A stretch of 64,000 nucleotides of DNA from Geobacter sp. GTDB taxonomy: Bacteria; Desulfobacterota; Desulfuromonadia; Geobacterales; Pseudopelobacteraceae. The notes beneath the pieces are model-generated. The model was not told where the DNA came from. It saw only the letters and a list, made by a program, of their open reading frames with translations, and ran no database searches. Location of the stretch: assembly GCA_009684515.1 (NCBI GenBank), contig WKKS01000006.1, positions 62,001 to 126,000 of the forward strand, given 5' to 3'. Numbering within the stretch: position 1 is the stretch's first letter; each line of letters begins with the position of its first letter. The position numbers were made by a program, and so were the translations under genes. This document shows positions 54,433 through 61,311 of this stretch, piece after piece.

Positions 54433-54448
54433 TGCAACGGCAATGCCA
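54433..54448 (-). promoter_or_regulatory. Sigma-54 promoter upstream of mftA
   Basis: Minus-strand TGGCATTGCCGTTGCA fits the -24/-12 consensus TGGCAC-N5-TTGCA: GG and GC are separated by exactly 10 bases. It lies 58 bases before the mftA start. An activator gene is not adjacent. Apart from this, the 54376-54717 gap between mftA and the NUDIX gene shows no gene. Confidence 0.6.
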
Positions 54449-54717
54449 AAAATATAACAATGATATATGGCGCTGTTTTAGAGGGTTTGCGAGCAGGGTC
54501 ATTGTTTGGCTGCTCTGCGAAGTGTGGAGAAATCGGACATCGCCTGATTTCCGAGACGACCGCCAGGAATCACAATATGTAGATAATGGCCCCAATGGGG
54601 ATAATATCTACAGTATTATAAACCCATGTTCTGTATTTGATTGTACCATCGAATCGGAATGATGCCTGCATACCTTGATAAATAATGTAATGAGTCCATT
54701 TGAAGGGAAGGAAATAC

Positions 54718-55215
54718 ATGTTTGAGAAAAACTCCTGCTGTTCGTACTGCGGGTCCGGATTCCGGAGTGCAGAGACGTGGCCGAGGCTCTGCGCAAAGTG
54801 CGGAAAGACCAGTTACCTGAATCCGATCCCTGTGGTTGTGCTGCTGGTGCCGGTGGATGGCGCTCTGGTAGTTGCCAGGAGGAACATCGAGCCAAGGAAA
54901 GGGACTCTGGTTCTGCCGGGTGGGTATGTGGACAGCGGCGAGACCTGGCAGGAGGGGGCGCAGCGTGAAATGTGCGAGGAAACCGGCATACTGGTGCCGA
55001 TCAGTGAAATCAGCCTTTATGACGTTCAGAATGGTCTGGACAACACCATAGTGATCTTCGGACTGGCTGCGAATCAGCCCAAAAGCTGCTTCAAGCCGTT
55101 TTCGTCATCGGAGACACAGGAGATCGCCTTGATCGAAGAACCGGTAGAACTCGGTTTCCCGTTGCACAACCTGATGATACGGAGATATTTTGATGAACAG
55201 GCAAGCCGGCGCTAA
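54718..55215 (+). CDS. NUDIX hydrolase with N-terminal zinc ribbon
   Basis: 165 residues from the ATG at 54718 (GAAGGGAAGGAA upstream). Four cysteines at the start (CSYCGSGF and CAKCGK) make a zinc ribbon as in NADH pyrophosphatase-type NUDIX proteins. The NUDIX box is GGYVDSGETWQEGAQREMCEETGI (G-x5-E-x7-REMCEETGI), complete. The exact nucleotide substrate is not clear; ribbon-bearing members often act on NAD(H) or ADP-ribose. Divergent from mftA. Confidence 0.9.
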   Translation: MFEKNSCCSYCGSGFRSAETWPRLCAKCGKTSYLNPIPVVVLLVPVDGALVVARRNIEPRKGTLVLPGGYVDSGETWQEGAQREMCEETGILVPISEISLYDVQNGLDNTIVIFGLAANQPKSCFKPFSSSETQEIALIEEPVELGFPLHNLMIRRYFDEQASRR

Positions 55216-55238
55216 GGCTTTGAACCTGGAAAACAATT

Positions 55239-55393
55239 AGCCACAGAGGACACAGAGGACACAGAGGAAAACTGAACAAAGGCTTTGCAGAAGTACTTTC
55301 ACGTTTTTTTCATTATTTAACCCTGTCATTCAGGTCATTCTTGTAAAGTGCATTTTGATTTTCTCTGTGTCCTCTGTGAACTCTGTGGCTAAG
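55239..55393. repeat. Inverted repeat pair around a 90-base centre
   Basis: Left arm 55239-55270 (TAGCCACAGAGGACACAGAG...) and right arm 55360-55393, whose complement reads TTAGCCACAGAGTTCACAGA.... The 32-33-base arms differ at about three positions. The left arm also contains a tandem GGACACAGA. Similar CACAGAGG repeats are common in intergenic DNA of such genomes. It lies between the NUDIX and MFS genes. Confidence 0.75.
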
Positions 55394-55423
55394 CGCTGTA
55401 TTTAAGGATTGCCATAACACATC

Positions 55424-56623
55424 ATGAAAAACACCCGTTCCAACATCAATAAACTGTACGCCTTTTCCTTTTTGCAGATGACGCTCTTTCCGATGGCGAT
55501 CATCACGCTCTTCTGGAAAGATCACATCGGCCTCTCCCTGACCCAGATCCTGCTGCTACAGGGAATTCTCTCGGTCGTGATGGTGGTGATGGAGTATCCC
55601 AGCGGCTACATCAGCGACCGGATCGGCTACCGCGTTTCCCTGACACTGTCCGCCCTGCTCGGCATGGTCGGTTGGGGCGTCTACACGGTTGCGACCTCTT
55701 TTGCGCATGTCATGGCCGCCGAAATCCTGCTGGGAATCTCACTGGCGTTCATCAGCGGTTCGGACAGCGCCATGCTGTACGAAACCCTCAAGGCGGAAGG
55801 TTCGGAGCTGTCTTATGCCCGTTACCAGGGGCGCATGAGCGGTTTTGCCCAGTGCGGCGAAGCGCTGGGGGCGGTCTTTGCCGGGGTGCTCTATGCCTAC
55901 GCGCCGGTACTTCCCTTTATTCTTCAGGTGGGAGTCTGGTTGTTGGCCCTGCTGCTGACCCGCACACTGGTCGAGCCTCCCAGAAATATCGGTTCTCCCG
56001 CCAGCCACCTGAAAGAGGCATTGCAATCCGCCCGTTATGCCTTCGTGGAAAATAAGGGTTTACGCTACACGATCCTGCTCAACTCGGTGCTCGGTATCGC
56101 CTCCTTTTATCCGGTCTGGCTGATTCAGCCCTATATGCAGTACGCCGGGGTGCCGCTGACCTGGTTCGGCCCGATCTGGAGCGGGGCCAACCTGACCGTG
56201 GCGCTCTTTTCCCTGGCCAGCCACCGCACCGGCAGTTATCTGGGTGATCGCGCCATGGTGATCCTGTTTCTAATCCTGATCCTGGCTGGTTATTTGGGGT
56301 TGGGGATGGTTGGCGGGTTGTGGGGATTTCTGTTCTACTATCTGCTGACGAGCATGAGGGGGCTGCGCGGGCCGATGATGCTCAATCTCACCCACAGGGA
56401 AAGCCCCTCCGCCAACCGGGCCGGTATCCTTTCGCTGCAGTCACTCTGCTTCCGGCTGTTGTTTGTCTGCACCGGTCCGCTGGTGGGGATGCTGGCCGAC
56501 AGGCGCGGGGTAGGGCAGACCTTCAGCTATCTTTTGTATTCATTTCTGATAGTCCTGCCGCCGCTTGTTTTTCTGTTTCTGCGCAATTTGCCCCAGGCAG
56601 ATGCAAGGGAGCCGGTGTCGTGA
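55424..56623 (+). CDS. Major facilitator superfamily transporter
   Basis: 399 residues with about 12 hydrophobic helices. The MFS loop motif is seen as GYISDRIGYRVSL after helix 2 and again weakly as GMLADRRGVG late in the protein. Inner-membrane secondary carrier; no substrate can be named. Relatives of this length and shape are often drug or metabolite exporters. Stands alone at the left edge of the cassette array. Confidence 0.85.
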   Translation: MKNTRSNINKLYAFSFLQMTLFPMAIITLFWKDHIGLSLTQILLLQGILSVVMVVMEYPSGYISDRIGYRVSLTLSALLGMVGWGVYTVATSFAHVMAAEILLGISLAFISGSDSAMLYETLKAEGSELSYARYQGRMSGFAQCGEALGAVFAGVLYAYAPVLPFILQVGVWLLALLLTRTLVEPPRNIGSPASHLKEALQSARYAFVENKGLRYTILLNSVLGIASFYPVWLIQPYMQYAGVPLTWFGPIWSGANLTVALFSLASHRTGSYLGDRAMVILFLILILAGYLGLGMVGGLWGFLFYYLLTSMRGLRGPMMLNLTHRESPSANRAGILSLQSLCFRLLFVCTGPLVGMLADRRGVGQTFSYLLYSFLIVLPPLVFLFLRNLPQADAREPVS

Positions 56624-56712
56624 TTCTGAATGATGTGATCGTTGACAGGTGTGTGGCCGTGGGGTAGGGTGAGATGGTTTTTATTGGGTGGCGCAAATGA
56701 TATTTGGCACCA

Positions 56713-56789
56713 GATATAGGTAACCTCAAAGTTACTTATATAGGTAACTGATTGCTTATATAGGGAACAAGTTACTTATATACGGAAAC
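56713..56789 (+). repeat. Four iteron-like repeats before the cassette array
   Basis: Units ATATAGGTAAC (56715), CTTATATAGGTAAC (56735), CTTATATAGGGAAC (56755) and CTTATATACGGAAAC (56775), spaced about 20-23 bases. Two units are extended to the palindrome GTTAC...GTAAC. They sit about 30-100 bases before the first cassette gene. Confidence 0.7.
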
Positions 56790-56816
56790 CTGTGATCTAC
56801 GAGTTGGAATGGAAAA

Positions 56817-57266
56817 ATGATTAGAAAGCTATTCTCAAATATTTTGCATTCGCCTGCCACCGAACCAACAGTGTATCCACCCCAAAACATGGAGAGTGAA
56901 TACGAAGCTAACCTGTGGCGAACTATCCACGGTCAAAGCTATGATTTCTGCGTTAGTTCAAACTGGAAAACGAAATATTTCGACTCATTAGATTCTGAAG
57001 ATGAAAAGGACAAGGTTAGATCTACCCTACTAAAAATGCTGGAATCAACTGAATATCCAATGGGGAAGAAAACTCTGATTGCACATGTTTGCGCAGATCT
57101 ACGAATTCTGGAAGCTATTCGACCCGTCGAAAAATTGAGAAACGAAGCAAGCGGCAGTCTCAAATATGCATTTACATTGTCATATGAAGCACTTTCACGG
57201 GGAGTATCGGTTCCTGAGTTGACGAGAGACGTTTGGTCTAAAGCAATAGCCGAGTGTAAGGAATAA
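56817..57266 (+). CDS. Cassette gene 1: hypothetical protein
   Basis: 149 residues, soluble, no recognisable domain. Features: LWRTIHGQSYDFCVSSNWKTKYFDSLDSEDEKDKVRSTLLKMLES and a C-terminal helical part LSRGVSVPELTRDVWSKAI. Base composition is more AT-rich than the genes to the left. Followed directly by an attC-like site (57277-57336), so it is read as the first gene cassette of the array. No function assigned. Confidence 0.6.
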   Translation: MIRKLFSNILHSPATEPTVYPPQNMESEYEANLWRTIHGQSYDFCVSSNWKTKYFDSLDSEDEKDKVRSTLLKMLESTEYPMGKKTLIAHVCADLRILEAIRPVEKLRNEASGSLKYAFTLSYEALSRGVSVPELTRDVWSKAIAECKE

Positions 57267-57276
57267 AAAGAACAAT

Positions 57277-57336
57277 TCCAACAACTCGGCGGCACACAGG
57301 CGCTGACGCGCTGGTGCGCCTCATAACCGTTGGCTA
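57277..57336 (+). other. attC-like recombination site 1
   Basis: Outer cores TTCCAAC (57277-57283) and GTTGGCT (57330-57336) around an imperfect inverted repeat with GGCGC...GCGCC. The cores pair with each other but differ from the strict RYYYAAC/GTTRRRY consensus. Confidence 0.6.
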
Positions 57337-57349
57337 AGAGGACGAAAGA

Positions 57350-57937
57350 ATGAAAAATGCATTAATAATCATGATTATTTTACAAATGTTGACAGGATGT
57401 GCGTTCGTAGGCGTAGGTGCTATTGGTGAAGCGGAAAAAATCACTTCTGATCAAAGTTTGTACAAAAAGGGAGAGTATCATGCTTTTGGATACTGCATGC
57501 TGAAATCAGATTACACCTGGAAGTCAAAGCCAATTGATAATTCGACAAGATTTACTATCAATGATGTTAGAGCCGAATGGGGCGAACCACTGAAGGTTGA
57601 AAATTTAGGAGAAAAAACAGTCCTACATTATTCAGACGGACTAAGGTGGAAAGGTGTAGTTCTTATAGCGTTGTTGCCTATTCCTCTTGCAGTACCCGTT
57701 GGAAGTAAGACTGTACAATTCGAATTTACTAACGGAATGCTGGATCGATGGAAAATCAATGGAACCCACATTATCTTTTCATATGCAGGTTTTAATTTGA
57801 TACCGGTTATTCCTGTGGGACTTTTTGCTGAAACGGATAGTATTTGGAGCGCTGGTATGACCGTAGACGACGGAAACATGAACTGCAATGTATCATTTTA
57901 TAAAGGATGCTACCTACCTAAGGATAAAAAGAAGTAG
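57350..57937 (+). CDS. Cassette gene 2: predicted lipoprotein
   Basis: 195 residues. Lipobox MLTGC (Cys17) after MKNALIIMIILQ. The mature protein has INDVRAEWGEPLKVENLGEKTVLHYSDGLRWKG, similar in style to SmpA/OmlA-like or uncharacterised beta-rich lipoproteins, and a hydrophobic stretch VVLIALLPIPLAVPVG. No function assigned. Flanked by attC-like sites on both sides; starts 13 bases after the GTT core. Confidence 0.65.
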   Translation: MKNALIIMIILQMLTGCAFVGVGAIGEAEKITSDQSLYKKGEYHAFGYCMLKSDYTWKSKPIDNSTRFTINDVRAEWGEPLKVENLGEKTVLHYSDGLRWKGVVLIALLPIPLAVPVGSKTVQFEFTNGMLDRWKINGTHIIFSYAGFNLIPVIPVGLFAETDSIWSAGMTVDDGNMNCNVSFYKGCYLPKDKKK

Positions 57938-57998
57938 CAAAAGGAGAATATGTTAACCTTTTCATATGGGCCGCAGTGGAAACAGCCAGTAAGTAGAG

Positions 57999-58062
57999 AG
58001 CCAACCAGCGGCAACAGCGGTCTCCGCTGACGCTCCGCCGCTGGTGCCTTGAGACGTTGGTC
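57999..58062 (+). other. attC-like recombination site 2
   Basis: Cores AGCCAAC (57999-58005) and GTTGGTC (58056-58062); the inner part CCAGCGGC ... GCCGCTGG makes a strong imperfect hairpin, as expected for a folded attC. Confidence 0.65.
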
Positions 58063-58086
58063 TGAATAGGAAAGGAATGAAGAACT

Positions 58087-58293
58087 TTGAGACATATGCC
58101 CTTTCTCGCCTGGATAGCATTCGGCGTTCTTTATAGTGTTTTCGCCTGGTCTCTATACCTTGCCTACAAGCTTAAAGTAGAATCAGTCAAAAAGGTGCTC
58201 ATCTTTATTGGCCTTTTTACAGTTCATCCATTTGCATCGTTGATATTTATCGCTTGGTATTTCAATAAATACAAAACCATAAAACCTATTTGA
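58087..58293 (+). CDS. Cassette gene 3: small membrane protein
   Basis: 68 residues with two membrane helices (LAWIAFGVLYSVFAWSLYLAY and VLIFIGLFTVHPFASLIFIAWYF). The start is TTG at 58087, 9 bases after AGGA; an ATG at 58096 is the alternative but has poorer spacing. No homology recognised. Starts 24 bases after attC-like site 2. Confidence 0.55.
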   Translation: MRHMPFLAWIAFGVLYSVFAWSLYLAYKLKVESVKKVLIFIGLFTVHPFASLIFIAWYFNKYKTIKPI

Positions 58294-58308
58294 AATAACA
58301 ATCTGAGA

Positions 58309-58315
58309 GTTGGGC
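58309..58315 (+). other. Isolated attC core (GTTGGGC) without a full attC
   Basis: A perfect GTTRRRY core between cassette genes 3 and 4, only 15 bases after the stop of gene 3. No left core and no inverted repeat fit here, so the attC seems deleted or the two genes travel as one cassette. Confidence 0.4.
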
Positions 58316-58318
58316 TAA

Positions 58319-58675
58319 ATGAAAGAGTACATTCCTTGGATAATTGTTGGACTGATTGGAATAGCCATCATGCTCTCTGCCCATGTGATAAAACTTGGAG
58401 AGCTTTCAAAAGCTATTAAAACTGACATTACAGGCAAGAACGTTATTTTATCTGGTTTTGCAAGCTCTGTTTTATTTCATATAGTTGCAATTGCATCCGG
58501 AGATAAAGAAGCCATTGTTTGGGCAATTGTAACAATCCCGCAACTTGGCATTTATTCTCTGATAATCAATGCGTTGATTGCGGCAATTTTCAACACCATC
58601 GTCTATGAGACCAACAAGCGAAGAAAACTTTGTCCCAACGAGGAAGATGCACCGGGCCGAAAAACCGCCCGGTGA
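58319..58675 (+). CDS. Cassette gene 4: membrane protein
   Basis: 118 residues with about three hydrophobic segments (IPWIIVGLIGIAIMLSAHVI, VILSGFASSVLFHIVAIA, GIYSLIINALIAAIFNTIVY). The C-terminal 14 residues are translated attC sequence (the stop lies inside attC 3), as is common for cassette genes. No function assigned. Confidence 0.6.
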   Translation: MKEYIPWIIVGLIGIAIMLSAHVIKLGELSKAIKTDITGKNVILSGFASSVLFHIVAIASGDKEAIVWAIVTIPQLGIYSLIINALIAAIFNTIVYETNKRRKLCPNEEDAPGRKTAR

Positions 58676-58693
58676 TCTCCCGGCCCGTTAGAT
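58633..58693 (+). other. attC-like recombination site 3
   Basis: Cores TCCCAAC (58633-58639) and GTTAGAT (58687-58693). Inner GAGGAAGATGCACCGGG ... CCCGGTGATCTCCCGG. This body is homologous to sites 5 and 6. Confidence 0.8.
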
Positions 58694-58725
58694 TTTAAAA
58701 ACTGATTACTAAAGGCTGAAAATCT

Positions 58726-59412
58726 ATGAGCCAGAATCACCATACATACAATCTAGTGGTTGTCACCATCGCAGGTGTATTAGGCGTTCTGGCATTAATC
58801 ACCGAATACTTTAGAAAAAGAAAAGCCAACTTATTTGTCGCGAAAATTGCCTTCCGCCGCATATCTGGCCGAGAGTTCAAGAGAATTTTAGGAAAACATA
58901 AATATGCTTGTCTCACTTCAAGTATTGCGTCTCCAGCAACAGGCGATTATTTCCAAGGTACCTATAAAGGTGTCAATGCCTGTATTTTCACTATAGCCAC
59001 AGGTGGGAAATTTACTACAACGCGACGTCTTGCGGTTCTTCTGAAAGACGAATTTTCGCACCTGCCACATTTCATCGTGAAATCAAAGTCGTTTTCTGTC
59101 GAAGTTGGCGACATGCTTGGCCTTCGAAAGCATGATCCATCCTATCCCACGCCACTGATTGACAAATACGACGTGATCTCGGATGACAACACTGCTACTG
59201 CCTCAATTCTGACGTCTGAATTCATAAACTATTGCTTGACTGAAGAAGGAATCGGATTCGAAGCATTTGGTGGCGACCTCCTGTTCTATACGATTTTGGA
59301 TGTTGTCCCAGAGAACTATGAAGTAGCCATAAAACAGGCTTACAGGCTTGCAATCATGCTTGGAATAGCGCCTGAGGGAAATTCTGAGGATGACCAAGAA
59401 AGTGGAATCTAA
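58726..59412 (+). CDS. Cassette gene 5: hypothetical membrane-anchored protein
   Basis: 228 residues. One N-terminal helix (VVVTIAGVLGVLALITEYF) followed by a soluble domain with YFQGTYKGVNACIFTIATGG and SFSVEVGDMLGLRKHDPSYP. No family recognised. Stop codon overlaps the left core ATCTAAC of attC 4. AT-rich like the other cassette genes. Confidence 0.6.
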   Translation: MSQNHHTYNLVVVTIAGVLGVLALITEYFRKRKANLFVAKIAFRRISGREFKRILGKHKYACLTSSIASPATGDYFQGTYKGVNACIFTIATGGKFTTTRRLAVLLKDEFSHLPHFIVKSKSFSVEVGDMLGLRKHDPSYPTPLIDKYDVISDDNTATASILTSEFINYCLTEEGIGFEAFGGDLLFYTILDVVPENYEVAIKQAYRLAIMLGIAPEGNSEDDQESGI

Positions 59413-59458
59413 CATCGGGGTGGTGCTGTCAAGCAGCACACCCCGTGACCCGTTAGGC
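59407..59458 (+). other. attC recombination site 4
   Basis: Perfect consensus cores: ATCTAAC (RYYYAAC, 59407-59413) and GTTAGGC (GTTRRRY, 59452-59458). Inner stem CGGGGTGGTGCTG / CAGCACACCCCG with a TCAAG loop. The best single site of the array. Confidence 0.88.
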
Positions 59459-59475
59459 AAGAACAAGAGGATTAA

Positions 59476-59898
59476 ATGCAAGGATACAACGAACGCCTTC
59501 ACTGGAGCATATTCAATGTCATGGTGCGGTGCTTTGGCATAATGGCGGCGATAGCTGGAACAGGCTTTATCAGTTGGGGAATTTATCACTTTTACCATCC
59601 AGCGGAAGCCAGAAAATGGGCAGAGTTTCGTGGTACTGCTGAACAGTCATTCAGCCATCAGACCCTTAACCCTGATCTTCTTGGAGGTGTTGTCACTGTT
59701 GAAATTGCCGTAGGTCTTTTTGCTCTGGCTCTTGCAGTTGCTGTTCTCCGTGTTCGCCCTTATCGCCCCGATCTAGGAGATAAAGTTTCCTCATATGCCG
59801 TTGGGGCACCTAGTTGGTGGACTGGGGGGGCAAAGATTGTGGACACGAATCTGATGCCTAACCAGGAAGATTCACCTGACCAAAAGGCCGTCAGGTGA
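59476..59898 (+). CDS. Cassette gene 6: membrane protein
   Basis: 140 residues with two membrane helices (FGIMAAIAGTGFISWGIYHFY and VVTVEIAVGLFALALAVAVL). The C-terminal ~15 residues (NQEDSPDQKAVR) are translated attC sequence. No function assigned. Starts 17 bases after attC 4. Confidence 0.6.
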   Translation: MQGYNERLHWSIFNVMVRCFGIMAAIAGTGFISWGIYHFYHPAEARKWAEFRGTAEQSFSHQTLNPDLLGGVVTVEIAVGLFALALAVAVLRVRPYRPDLGDKVSSYAVGAPSWWTGGAKIVDTNLMPNQEDSPDQKAVR

Positions 59899-59916
59899 TC
59901 TCCTGGCCCGTTGAAG
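59856..59916 (+). other. attC-like recombination site 5
   Basis: Cores GCCTAAC (59856-59862, perfect) and GTTGAAG (59910-59916). Inner AGGAAGATTCACCTGAC ... GTCAGGTGATCTCCTGG, homologous to sites 3 and 6. Confidence 0.8.
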
Positions 59917-59933
59917 CAAAAGGAAAATGGATC

Positions 59934-60239
59934 ATGGCGGATTGCAAACATTGTCAAGAAGTGAATCGCACCGTAAGTATCCAGAACCCACTTGATCTTA
60001 CAAGAGCAATTCGTGTTATTCGGGATAATCTGATAGATGGTACGCTTCAACAGAGTAGCTACTGGCCTAGCGATCAAATCGGACTTGATGAACCTATATT
60101 CTCCGATCTTCCAGACCACGAGCCGTGGCCGGACTACATGCACTACTTTTTCCAATGTCCTCAATGCCAGCGAATCTTTGAATTAAGCGTTGAAACTTAT
60201 CGCGGTGCCGGGGGCAAGTGGAGTGCAATAGAATCATAG
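59934..60239 (+). CDS. Cassette gene 7: small protein with two Cys pairs
   Basis: 101 residues from the ATG at 59934. CKHC near the N-terminus and CPQC near the C-terminus (YFFQCPQCQRIFELSVETY) suggest a zinc ribbon split around a central part (SDLPDHEPWPDYMHYFF). Such folds occur in immunity-like or nucleic-acid-binding small proteins; nothing more can be said. Lies between attC 5 and 6. Confidence 0.62.
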   Translation: MADCKHCQEVNRTVSIQNPLDLTRAIRVIRDNLIDGTLQQSSYWPSDQIGLDEPIFSDLPDHEPWPDYMHYFFQCPQCQRIFELSVETYRGAGGKWSAIES

Positions 60240-60244
60240 TCAAG

Positions 60245-60304
60245 CTTCAATCAGGAAGATGCACCTGACTAGAAGCCGTCAGGTGATCTCCCGAACCGTT
60301 GGAC
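60245..60304 (+). other. attC-like recombination site 6
   Basis: Cores CTTCAAT (60245-60251, degenerate) and GTTGGAC (60298-60304, perfect). Inner AGGAAGATGCACCTGAC ... GTCAGGTGATCTCCCG, homologous to sites 3 and 5. Confidence 0.78.
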
Positions 60305-60310
60305 TAATAA

Positions 60311-60517
60311 ATGGAAAGAACAATAGCAAAAATAACTTTAGATGCCTTCTTCGCCTGCATTTTGGTTGCAGGTATTTATCTCGTTTGGGTCTTGCGCGGG
60401 CGTCCTGAATCGTTTAAGAGCGAGTTCAATGAAGCAAACAAGCGCAGAAACGGGATGGTTTTCCTGATTTTACTCACGGTGGTCATTGCGGCTGTCATCT
60501 ACATAAATAATCGATGA
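60311..60517 (+). CDS. Cassette gene 8: small membrane protein
   Basis: 68 residues with two helices (ITLDAFFACILVAGIYLVWVL and GMVFLILLTVVIAAVIYI) separated by a charged loop (RGRPESFKSEFNEANKRRN). Starts 7 bases after attC 6. No complete attC follows: only TGACAAC overlaps its stop, so the array seems to end or to be cut here. Confidence 0.58.
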   Translation: MERTIAKITLDAFFACILVAGIYLVWVLRGRPESFKSEFNEANKRRNGMVFLILLTVVIAAVIYINNR

Positions 60518-60545
60518 CAACGGAATTAGTCTCACAAATATAGCC

Positions 60546-60574
60546 TTGACATTATATAGCTTTTAAGCTATTTT
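60546..60574 (+). promoter_or_regulatory. Promoter and operator of the HigBA-type pair
   Basis: TTGACA (60546-60551), 17-base spacer, TATTTT (60569-60574). The spacer and -10 contain the inverted repeat TAGCTT-TT-AAGCTA (60557-60570), a likely binding site for the antitoxin. Confidence 0.65.
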
Positions 60575-60593
60575 TTATTTAAGGAAATGAAAT

Positions 60594-60941
60594 ATGGTGT
60601 GGAAAATAGTTACGGTTGAATACTTCGATGATTGGTTTCTAGGCTTGGATGCTTCGGAGCAGCAAGACGTGTTGTCCGCCATATTGGTTCTTGAGCAATA
60701 CGGTCCTATGTTAGGTAGGCCGCACGTTGATAGTCTCAAAGGAACTGACAAGGTAAAGAACCTGAAAGAACTCCGCGTACAACACAAAGGCAAACCGTAC
60801 CGGGTATTTTTTGCCTTTGATCCTCTCCGTCAGGCTGTGATGCTGTGTGGTGGTGATAAAACCGGAAATAAACTTTTTTACGAATCCATGATCCCTATTG
60901 CAGAGCGTGAATTCCTGAATTATCTGCAAGAACTGGAGTAA
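60594..60941 (+). CDS. higB: HigB/RelE-superfamily toxin
   Basis: 115 residues. Matches the Gp49/HigB-like toxin layout: VEYFDDWFLGLDASEQQDVLSAI, LKGTDKVKNLKELRVQHKGKPYRVFFAFDPLRQAVMLCGGDKTG and a final FYESMIPIAEREFLNYL. Such toxins cleave mRNA on the ribosome. Toxin gene first and antitoxin second is the HigBA order. It lies just past the cassette array, a common place for such pairs. Confidence 0.88.
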   Translation: MVWKIVTVEYFDDWFLGLDASEQQDVLSAILVLEQYGPMLGRPHVDSLKGTDKVKNLKELRVQHKGKPYRVFFAFDPLRQAVMLCGGDKTGNKLFYESMIPIAEREFLNYLQELE

Positions 60942-60944
60942 GCT

Positions 60945-61247
60945 ATGGCAAAGCAACTTTCCGAATTAATTAAAAAAATTGACCCTGCTGTCGTAAAGGC
61001 TGCACGTTCTCAGGCAGATCAAGAAATTTTTGAACTCCGCCTTGCTCAATTACGTCAATCAGTTGAGATGTCGCAACATGATTTGGCGACTGCACTTGGT
61101 ATATCGCAACCCTCCGTTGCCAATCTGGAAAAACGCGGCCATGAGGTTAAAATCTCTTCTCTTAAGCGTTACATTGAGGCGCTTGGCGGCAAATTGTCCC
61201 TGGATGTTGAACTGGCTGACGGTCGCCATATCGGCATAAACGTTTAG
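60945..61247 (+). CDS. higA: HigA-type XRE-family antitoxin
   Basis: 100 residues. Central helix-turn-helix LRQSVEMSQHDLATALGISQPSVANLEKRG, then KISSLKRYIEALGGKLSLDVELADG. It neutralises the upstream toxin and represses the shared promoter, where an inverted repeat is seen. Three bases separate it from the toxin gene. Confidence 0.9.
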   Translation: MAKQLSELIKKIDPAVVKAARSQADQEIFELRLAQLRQSVEMSQHDLATALGISQPSVANLEKRGHEVKISSLKRYIEALGGKLSLDVELADGRHIGINV

Positions 61248-61311
61248 TTAAGAGATGAAGAAGCCAGGCCTGGCAATTCCGGGGCAATTCCGCAATTTCG
61301 ACGGCAATTCC

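Noticed and set aside
54081..54662. 193-codon frame on the plus strand across mftA, mftB and the sigma-54 site
   Set aside because: The minus strand carries three well-supported features here (promoter, mftA, mftB), and the plus frame has no recognisable motif.
61262..61273. GCCAGGCCTGGC palindrome after the antitoxin as a terminator
   Set aside because: No T-run follows, and the loop would have no unpaired bases.
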